From contig CALNXK010000161.1 of assembly GCA_942486035.1 (NCBI GenBank), positions 990,001 to 1,054,000 on the forward strand: DNA of 64,000 nucleotides, written 5' to 3'. Positions 58,101 to 64,000 of this stretch are shown one piece after another. How positions within the stretch are numbered: the stretch's first letter is position 1; each line of letters starts with the position of its first letter. Both the position numbers and the translations under genes were made by a program. The notes beneath the pieces are model-generated. The model ran no database searches, had not been told where the DNA came from, and was given only the letters and a program-made list of their open reading frames with translations. The DNA is from Porites lobata (Eukaryota > Cnidaria > Anthozoa > Scleractinia > Poritidae).

Positions 58101-61100
58101 GGAGTATAAAAATTACACCCCTAACGGCCTGGGGGAAATTGTCTTATACTTCCTAACTGGGGTGAAAAAAGGCGATGGAAGGGAAGGGGCTGAATATCTG
58201 GGAAAAGCCGGAATGCTCACTTAGGGTGAAGGACACTTATTCAAAAGAATACTAATTCAAGGAATTACACTGTAAGTAATTTCAAAATTAAATTTTGTTT
58301 TGTTTCAAGTTTATCCTGACCTTGAAAGAATTAATACAAGTTCTGGATTTGTTTTACAGTATTTCATTGATGATACTGAACCACTTTGGGAAAAACACTG
58401 CTGTAGGGAATTCAAAGGAACAAAACCTGATCGCGGTCAGACCTGGAGAGAGCTGTATATGGTAAATGAGTTTCAGCTTCTTTCTCCATAATCATAACTA
58501 CAACAAACGTCTCTAGTCTGCTTGATTAAGAAATTAACTGCAAAAAGAAAACCGTGGACGAAGACCCTGCTGGTTTTCATCGTTGGATCTCTAGAAAAGG
58601 GATCTGTAATCAGCTAAAACATTCAGAACCAAATCACGAGAAGTCAAAATACTACTGCAAAGCTGATTAAAACAATGTGTATTGCTTTTTCATAACAATA
58701 TTTCAGCTGGCCATACCAGCCTTCTTCAGGTTTACAGATGTTACGAAAAAGCAATACACATTGTAGCCTGCGTAGCAGGTGCTTGGAAGTAGTGGGGGAA
58801 AGAGAGAACGGGCGCGCGCGAGGGAGACACGCGTGCCTCCTTCTCGCGCGCCCGTTTTTTCTTGTGCCCACTACTTCCAAGCGCCTGCTACGCAGGCTAT
58901 ACACATTGTTATGATCCGCTTTGCAGTAGTCTTTGGGCTTGTCGTGCCTCGGTTCCAATCTGATTGTAATACACGTCATGCGTAACCATTGGACAATACC
59001 GAGCCAAAGGACAGTTGGACTTGAATATTTTTCTCCACTTATAGGAAATATCTCAAAGGTTAACCCCTCTGGTAGCGTTCAATTGTGACGTCATCAGTTT
59101 TAACGGTCATTGACAACAGAAGGAGAGATCTTTCAAACGATGAATAAGAATAATTCAATCAAGCAGGCCGAAGAAAAAAATGTTAGTTAACCGGAAAATT
59201 CCATTGAAAATCTTTTTCCACTGCCAACCTTCACTTCCTTTCATCAAATTCTACGATCCTACAAAAATTTTCCCCGAACTGTATTTTTTTCTCAAATGAA
59301 GCCTAGTTAGTTCTCAGCGAAAGAAACAAAATTTCAACCAGAGTTTTCGCGAAAACGCTCGCGTATAAATTGTTTGAAATCGATAGAACTGAGGACAATT
59401 GTATGAACTGGAAGACCAGGCCAGTTAACAGTTTTAGAAGCGAATTTATAGATTTCCCAAGAAATGAGGAAATATAAAAGTGGCAATGGCGTTAATGCGT
59501 TGCCATGGATACGTTGATCTCGAAGAAAATGACTTTTTTGGAAAGTCTAATCTATACTATATAAATGGGCACAATTCTATTTCCTGTTTCCTTCCTGTTC
59601 GAATAGAGGAAGGATGATTACTTAAAACCAAGACGAGACAGCGTAATTGCTCGTATGATTACAACCCAAACTGAAATCAAGTTGTCAATTATTCAATTAC
59701 AGATTTTTTAGCCATTAACAGCAGGTTATTTGCTTTAATGCGAAATTATTTTTTTGTTTTTTTAGAAAAATGAAGAAGATAGAGAAGCCAGGCTGAAGAG
59801 AATAAATGAAAAAATTACCGCTAGTCAGAAAGCTAAAAAACCTGGTAAGTCTTAAATTATATTTCCAAATGCTTAAAATGTACTGAAAATTCTGATGCAA
59901 ACACTTCTTTATAAAATTTTCTCCAAACAAGAACGAGAAACCTTCGCACAATTTGTGTGGTAGTCCTGTGGTCAAGGCTTGAGGCCTTATGAAATATACC
60001 TGATTCGATAATGGATGGAAATGCGCAGTGGAAAGCTATAATGTGGAGGTCACTTAAGCAAATCATTGCAGTGCATGAGTTCCGTTTTCTCAATTGTCAA
60101 AGCAACTTTTATTCAAATAGGTGTATAAGCGGTTTACGGTCGTTTCGCCAACGTTCCGTTCGCTAGCTTCTGAAGTCGTTTCGCTTTATACGTGTCGGGT
60201 CAGTTCCCGAACTGCTTTCGCCTGATCAGTGGCTGAAAGAACGAGGTGTATACATGAGTATCGCTTTTTTTTTGTATCACGGCTAAGAGAACGAAGTATA
60301 TACATGCGCAGCGCTCGTTTCACTTCTTGGCGGAACGAAATAAGACGTTAGCGAACGGGACGTTGGCGAAACGACTCTTATGCGAAACGACCGCTCACTG
60401 TATGAGCCCAACTGATTATAAGAATACAAGAATTTATATGGCGCCATTTCCGTGAGCTCAATGGCGCTTTACAATAATCGTAATTCTAAAAATAAAAAAC
60501 ATTTGATTTATTAAAGAAAATATATAACAGTTGTAGAAAATAATTTCTGAAAAGTAAGATACATTCGACTTGCTAAGATTAACTAAGGAAAATAGTATAT
60601 ACAATAAAAAGAAAAAAGGGTAGTCAACTAACTAATAAAGCCTCTCTGAAAAGCAGTGTTTTAATCTTATTCTTAAAAACATCAAGGTTCTGGATTGGTC
60701 TTATGTCATCGGTTAGGGAGTTCCTGAGCCTGGGCGCAACAACTTGACAAGATCTGTCACCGTAAAACTTGAGATTAGCCTTAGGTGTTACAAGCAGATT
60801 TTTTGAAGAAGATTGTAATTGCCTCGTCGGAGTATAGGGCTGAAGGAGATCTGCTATATATTTTGGCGCCATGCATTCAGTGCTTTTTACGTAAGAAGTA
60901 GTATGCAAATCTTCCTTCTGTTATAAGCCGCCAACAAACAGTTCTTTGTAAAATATAAGCGTGGGGCTTATTTCGGAATGTTTTCAGTATTGCCTTATCT
61001 TTCTTTGTGTCTTTACTTTTCTTGTCAAGAACGTCAAGTCAAACTTGCTTATGTCGAAACAGTGGCCAAACCACCTCCCGCGATTCGCAGAAAGCAGGCT

Positions 61101-63293
61101 AAATTTGGGACTGGTAAAGGAGTTCATCATAGTGGTCCTGTGGAAACTCCCTCACGAATTATGTCACAGGCACACCATAGGAATGTGGGTTCATCGCCAG
61201 CAAAGAAACAAGCAGGTACGATTGAACTACAGGAAAATCTCGAGAGTAAGAACCTGACCCGAGTTGTATTTAGTCCCTTATACTACTACATGAGAAATTT
61301 TTTTGCAATTTGATTGGCTTAGAACAGTGTTATTTCACCTTAATTTGAAATACCTACATGTGAAAATTTCAAACCTTCTACGGGTAGTAGTATAAACAAT
61401 TAATAACATGATTTGTACGTGATATTTGGCGTAAATACCACTCGTGATATTTCAAAATTGTCTCAAATTTCACTCGCCTAACGGCTCGAGAAATTACGTA
61501 TAACAATTCTGAAATATCACGCGTCGTATTTATGCCAAATATCACTACAAATCATGCTATTACCTATACTAACATGACATTCAAGAAGCCTTAATAGTTT
61601 TGAAACCTCTGAATGGTCTTGCTCCTGAGTATCTAAGTTCCAAATTTGCTAGTTGATCTGATACAACTCCTTATACTTTTCGAGATTCTGTGATAAATTA
61701 ACTATTCCACTGCCACGCACAAATTATCTAAGTAATAGTCACAACTAGTGGCACAGTTCCTGTACAAAGCTTCTCCATCCCTTCTTATCCACCGCTGCTG
61801 CTTTCACAACTGTAGCACAAGTGCTGTGCTAGTCGCCCAATTCGTGTACTGTTGAACTTTAATAACAAAAAGTTAATTTAAAATATACGTATAACAGATG
61901 AAGGGCCCCTTTGTGGAAACGCTGTCAGTAAACCGTTGTGTATGTACCGTATTTATTCGAATAAGCGCCCAACCTCGAATTAGCGCCCACCTCGAATAAG
62001 CGCCCATCCTAAAGGCAGAAAAAGTTAATAAGCGCCCAGCCTCGAATAAGCGCCCACCCCCTCCTCCTCCCAATCAAACTCAAATAAGCGCTCACCCCCA
62101 CCCCACCCACTTGAGTGAATAAATTCTAATAAGAGACTTCCCCGAGGACGGAGTTTTCTTCAGAGTATTTTACAGAAACCTTGCATTGTTACTTCTTCGC
62201 GTTTTGTTAGTACCATTTATTGTTTTGTTGTAAAATAAACATACTTCACTTGCTGAAAGTGGTGAAAATTTAATAAGCGCCCAGCCTCGAATAAGCGCCC
62301 ACTCTCAAGGTCCAAAAATTTAATAAGCGCCCAGGGCGGTTAATCGAATAAATACGGTATTTATTTATTTCTTGTTTTATCTGCAGTGCCCGCGCCAATG
62401 ATGAAAAAAACAATGAAACTGTTTAAGAACCAAAGGTTAGTGAAGGATGATTTTATATTTAAGTTAGGAGGTTTGGGTTGGTGAAAGCCGTATTAAATAT
62501 TACTAGGAATGTCCTAGTCATTCCTAGGATTTTCAAGAGTGATTTCGCAAGGGTAACCCTGTCATGTTCTAGGTCATCCAAAAAAAAAAATCTTTTAGAA
62601 TCCAAGATTATTTCCTTGTCCTCCTACACTGTCAGTAGGAGCCCGCGCTCCTAATCTCCATGCCCCAGTTGTTGGAAAGGTCGATAACTCTAATTTAACG
62701 GATAAATCACTATCCAGAAGATAACGCTATTAGTTTCCCTAACACTTATCCACTGGATAGTGACAAGAGCCGTAATTGCTCTTGGTGGTGATTCATCCGG
62801 TGGATAGCGCATGTTTGGCACGTGCAGAAGCCAGCATTCGTTTCGACTTCCAGTAAGAATGAATGGAAAACATAAAAGGCAAATCTGATCACGCGCGTGT
62901 ACCACGTCCTCCTTACACTTCCTCCATCACTTGTATTCTGGTCACGCGCGCGCGCTTTGACCTTCCGTCACAGCCAGCATTCGTTTCGACTTCGACTAAG
63001 AATGAATGGAAAGCATAAAAAGCAAATCTGATCACGCGCACTTGTACCACATCCTCCTTACACTTCCTCCATCACTTGTATTCTGATCACGCGCGCATTG
63101 ACCTTCTGTCACGTGTATTTACGCAAAGCACTTGCAAAGCACCAGATTTACCAGCAAGAGCTTTTTGACCTTTGACCGGAAGCCTGAAACTCGCCCACAT
63201 GCGCACTCCCTAACCTTTGGTTATCACTAGCTTTAAAACAGTGTGGTTTGTTCTTGCAGAAGCAGAGCCGCAACAAGTATCAGGCGGACATGA
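46116..63293 (+). CDS. ELOA: Elongin A, RNA polymerase II elongation factor / CUL5 ligase subunit
   Basis: Largest Elongin subunit: binds Elongin B/C, suppresses Pol II pausing, and can form a CUL5 ubiquitin ligase. Exons: 46116-46187, 46359-46415, 48650-49420, 52843-53104, 53984-54079, 55181-55234, 55933-55987, 57629-57671, 58360-58461, 59766-59844, 61030-61215, 62387-62435, 63260-63293; 1860 nt, 619 aa, shorter than human ELOA (~770-800). The TFIIS N-terminal domain is residues ~1-80 (LENYVQKIHKKL; LVTKWKELLKKE). Residues 115-300 are a six-copy repeat in an acidic/lysine-rich linker. The BC-box is SLFELCIRVL at 423-432, followed by the F-box-like/Elongin A domain (GGVPYDILQPVLEKCSPQQL; EPLWEKHCCREF; TWRELY). 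The conserved KLAYVETVAKPP and C-terminal MKKTMKLFKNQR close the protein. An in-frame TGA at 46080 precedes the start codon. Confidence 0.95.
46640..47400. repeat. Composite repeat region in ELOA intron 2
   Basis: Two related modules near 46665-46833 and 47205-47385 share 'ctgagtat.atctgaag'-type starts and 'attgttttatta..ttcattcaaa' ends, flanking 370 bp that include 'gccaatcagaaacgg'. This looks like two nested or tandem MITEs. Boundaries are uncertain. Confidence 0.45.
47492..48197. mobile_element. Two TTAA-family MITE copies
   Basis: The first (about 47492-47690, left end lost) ends in GGG followed by TTAA at 47691-47694. The second (about 47983-48197) is in the opposite orientation and ends with TTAA at 48198-48201. 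Both carry the 'ttttctcctaa..atttccatac' interior of the 22100-22305 element. Confidence 0.65.
48863..49420 (+). repeat. Six-copy ~96-bp (32-residue) coding repeat in ELOA exon 3
   Basis: Protein units begin at residues 115, 149, 181, 212, 245 and 277 with the pattern (S/C/T)xSxx(V/I)xxD, then HK(T/M/I)(G/A)E(V/L)(R/K)AK near the end. Spacing is 30-34 residues. Copies are diverged at DNA level; the last is short and ends at the exon donor. Confidence 0.85.
50590..50705. mobile_element. Short fold-back MITE, AACAATTATTCCA ends (copy 2)
   Basis: AACAATTATTCCAC at the left, GTGGAATAATTGTT at the right; interior 'gttggatatgagatgattac' is the reverse complement of the interior at 13865-13950. Confidence 0.8.
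50730..50899. mobile_element. hAT-like MITE, CAGTGGTTGATCC ends
   Basis: CAGTGGTTGATCCAGG and 'ctggatccaccactg' are inverted repeats, with AAAGG immediately outside on both sides (50725-50729 and 50900-50904). Interior is C-rich then G-rich ('ccctgccccccctta'). Confidence 0.75.
50930..51511. mobile_element. TTAA-flanked element, GGTGGCTGAACACAG ends
   Basis: GGTGGCTGAACACAGTTTTG and CAAAACTGTGTTCAGCCACC are 20-bp perfect inverted repeats, flanked by TTAA at 50926-50929 and 51512-51515. 582 bp, no long ORF. TTAA duplication again points to piggyBac-type transposition. Confidence 0.88.
51826..52483. mobile_element. Possible TTAA-flanked element, CCCC...GGG ends
   Basis: Left 'ggTTAACCCCtttgccccc', right 'ggggtagatgGGTTAAaatg'; the termini match over only ~7 bp, so this is weaker than its neighbours. 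Length ~660 bp. Confidence 0.4.
52575..52795. mobile_element. MITE, GGGAGCTTAAG family (short subfamily, intact)
   Basis: GGGAGCTTAAGCAAAGAC and the right 'gttgcttaagctccc', with TA on both sides. Subterminal 'gtcaaccggaagtgagc' and 'gacttccggttgacg' extend the inverted repeat. 221 bp, matching 7235-7454. Confidence 0.88.
54581..54946 (-). pseudogene. Non-LTR retrotransposon ORF fragment (RT C-terminal region)
   Basis: Lies antisense in the ELOA intron 54080-55180. The frame reads through LWDIPIHT, NRPDIVL, KDKTCLLIGITTP, EKLNKYKDLEIEVERMWG, VVMGALGTVKKDMENYSTKI, LLSIVHLLKQVL. This is the characteristic C-terminal segment of LINE reverse transcriptases (KYKDLxxExxRxW, GALGxVxK, xLxIxxILRKVL). 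About 120 residues are open, but nothing of the catalytic RT or endonuclease remains, so it is a dead fragment. Confidence 0.75.
56427..56604. mobile_element. Possible short MITE, TTAGGCTGTGTTCTA ends
   Basis: 'aggctgtgttcta' at the left and 'tagagcacagcctt' at the right give ~12-bp imperfect inverted repeats over ~175 bp in ELOA intron 7. Target duplication is unclear. Confidence 0.4.
57077..57510. mobile_element. MITE, GCCTGC...GCAGGC family
   Basis: In ELOA intron 7. 'TAgcctgcacagcaggcgtt' on the left and 'cgcctgctttacaggcTA' on the right. Inside is a second, perfect long palindrome: 'ggtggttttcatccaatc' against 'cgtgaaaaccacctata', with 'tgctggtggacaaacaaaa' against 'ttactgtccaccagca', so a nested insertion is likely. 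It ends in an 18-bp C run near 57447. Confidence 0.65.
58672..58900. mobile_element. Fold-back element carrying a nested GCCTGC-family MITE
   Basis: In ELOA intron 9. The outer arms are 'caatgtgtattgctttttc' and 'gaaaaagcaatacacattg' (to 58763). At a TA in its right part sits an inner element, 58766-58897, with GCCTGCGTAGCAGG / CCTGCTACGCAGGC ends, a further matching ~30 bp including 'gcttggaagtagtggg', and TA on both sides. Its core is CG-rich ('gggcgcgcgcgag'). Confidence 0.82.
60115..60412. mobile_element. Inverted-repeat element (GGTCGTTTCGCCAACG ends)
   Basis: 'ataagcggtttacggtcgtt' + 'tcgccaacgtt' at the left, 'gttggcgaaacgactctta' + 'tgcgaaacgaccg' at the right; inner 'agaacgaggtgtatacatg' and 'agaacgaagtatatacatg' are a direct repeat. 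In ELOA intron 10. Confidence 0.6.
60428..60908 (-). pseudogene. Truncated LINE 3' end with RT C terminus
   Basis: The minus-strand ORF 60908-60624 reads CMAPKYIADLLQPYTPTRQL, SKNLLVTP, YGDRSCQVVAPRLRNSLTDD, LDVFKNKIKTLLF. This is the standard C terminus of CR1/L2-like LINE reverse transcriptases (apxYixdLlxxYxPxRxLRS ... APxLWNxLPxxIR ... FKxxLKTxLF). The 3' UTR continues to about 60428 ('gtaaagcgccattgagctca'). 5'-truncated, antisense in ELOA intron 10. Confidence 0.8.
61583..61730 (+). pseudogene. Decayed LINE RT fragment
   Basis: Plus-strand translation gives EALIVLKPLNGLAPEYLSSKF, then a stop, SDTTPYTFRDSVIN; this is the segment that lies just upstream of the APxLWN region in LINE reverse transcriptases. 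Interrupted by stops. In ELOA intron 11, opposite in strand to the 60.4-60.9 kb fragment, so a separate insertion. Confidence 0.65.
61947..62357. mobile_element. MITE with internal minisatellite (AATAAGCGCCCA type)
   Basis: CCGTATTTATTCGAATAAG at the left and 'cgaataaatacgg' at the right, each flanked by TA (61945-61946, 62358-62359). The interior is an array of 'aataagcgcccacctcg' units in clusters, again built from the inner part of the terminus. Ends 29 nt before ELOA exon 12. Confidence 0.82.
62829..63105 (+). repeat. Two-copy tandem duplication (~143-bp unit)
   Basis: 'agccagcattcgtttcgact' starts at 62829 and 62972; the copies share most positions to 'tgaccttctgtcac'. Short CG runs ('cacgcgcgcgcgc') differ in length. 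It fills much of ELOA's last intron and lies between it and the final 34-nt coding exon. Confidence 0.88.
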
Positions 63294-63330
63294 CACTGCA
63301 AGAGATTAATTCAATGAATGCTTCTTATAG

Positions 63331-63336
63331 AATAAA
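63331..63336 (+). terminator. ELOA polyadenylation signal
   Basis: AATAAA 38 nt after the ELOA stop codon, the first hexamer downstream; implies a very short 3' UTR. Confidence 0.65.
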
Positions 63337-63465
63337 TATTATTAGAAAACAATTATTTTGTAGAGAGCTTTTTCCAAGTATTAGTTCATTTCACAAATTA
63401 AAGTAAGTAGTATAGGATTTGTTAAATTATCTCCTTTTTTGAAGGTGGGGAAAGGAGAGTAATTA

Positions 63466-63828
63466 GGGAGCTTTAGCACCGACGACGGCGACGGCAGCAA
63501 AAACATCACTTTAAAAATGAATTCTCGTTTTTTCAAACTTTCCCGCGTTCATTCCAATTCGCTTGAAATGTTAAAAGTGGGTGAATTTCCCTGGAGTTGA
63601 TTTCTTGGGGACCGCACTAAAGTTTAGAAAGAGAAAAAAATTCGGCGTCGCTTGCTTACGTCCTCCATAAAACGTGAAATTAGGCATTTTTACGTCGTAG
63701 TCTTGCAGAGGCGGCAGAGAAATGAACAAAAAAGCGTGATGAACGTGCAAATTCGTTGTTTTGCTAATTAATCCTATTGTTTTTTTGACGTTTTCGCTGC
63801 CGTCGCCGGCGTCGTTGCTAAAGCTCCC
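63466..63828. mobile_element. MITE, GGGAGCTT(T/A)AG family (long subfamily)
   Basis: GGGAGCTTTAGCACCGACGA and 'gtcgttgctaaagctccc', with TA on both sides; 'cggcgacggcagcaaaaac' and 'cctccataaaacgtgaaatt' match 35363-35727. Downstream of ELOA. The rest to 64000 shows nothing recognisable. Confidence 0.85.
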
Positions 63829-64000
63829 TAATATTTCCTCAGCGTGACCGAGATCACTGTTTAGGGTTGCTTAAAAGAGGTTCACTTCCTTGATAAATCT
63901 CGTAGTTTATTATTGTTGCAGGTAGCATTAGAGACATTACGTTAGGCTCTGGCTAAATAGAGACAACTTGTTGTGGGTTGACGGGTCACTCGCCTACCCG

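Overview
This window is animal nuclear DNA, almost certainly from an anthozoan cnidarian and probably a stony coral. It is AT-rich and carries intron-rich, single-copy housekeeping genes whose proteins align well with vertebrate orthologues. Introns and intergenic DNA are full of short non-autonomous inverted-repeat transposons (MITEs). The genus cannot be fixed from sequence alone.

Five protein-coding loci were reconstructed by eye from GT/AG splice sites with matching phase. (1) 669-9040, +: 3' eight exons of CCT1/TCP1, the alpha subunit of the TRiC chaperonin; its 5' end lies off the left edge. (2) 10942-11937, -: an intronless class A (rhodopsin-like) GPCR interrupted by one in-frame TGA. 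(3) 19853-27265, -: an 11-exon TRAM-family gene (translocating chain-associated membrane protein), 384 aa. (4) 28918-40147, +: FBXO10, six exons, 941 aa, an F-box plus right-handed beta-helix protein ending in a CaaX box. (5) 46116-63293, +: Elongin A (ELOA), 13 exons, 619 aa, with a TFIIS-N domain, a BC-box/F-box-like region and a six-copy ~32-residue repeat in the linker. Every reconstructed CDS closes in frame: 1155, 2826 and 1860 nt for the three complete genes.

Layout: CCT1 and the GPCR converge; the GPCR and TRAM lie in tandem on the minus strand; TRAM and FBXO10 are divergent across a 1.65 kb intergenic region; FBXO10 and ELOA are in tandem on plus. The genes belong to unrelated pathways (cytosolic folding, signalling, ER translocation, ubiquitin ligation, transcription elongation), so I see no operon-like logic.

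The accessory layer is the more unusual part. At least six MITE families recur: TA-flanked GGGAGCTTAAG elements, TTAA-flanked TTAACCC elements, TA-flanked GCCTGC elements, hAT-like CAGGG elements, a 370-390 bp element with long TIRs, and a ~410 bp element present in inverted orientation. Some insertions end only 9-42 nt from splice acceptors. At 14.86-16.85 kb there is a possible noncoding transcription unit: a TATA box, five hairpin-bearing tandem repeats (one split by a hAT-like MITE), then AATAAA with a GT-rich stretch. No new multi-gene system (defence, CRISPR-like or biosynthetic) was found.
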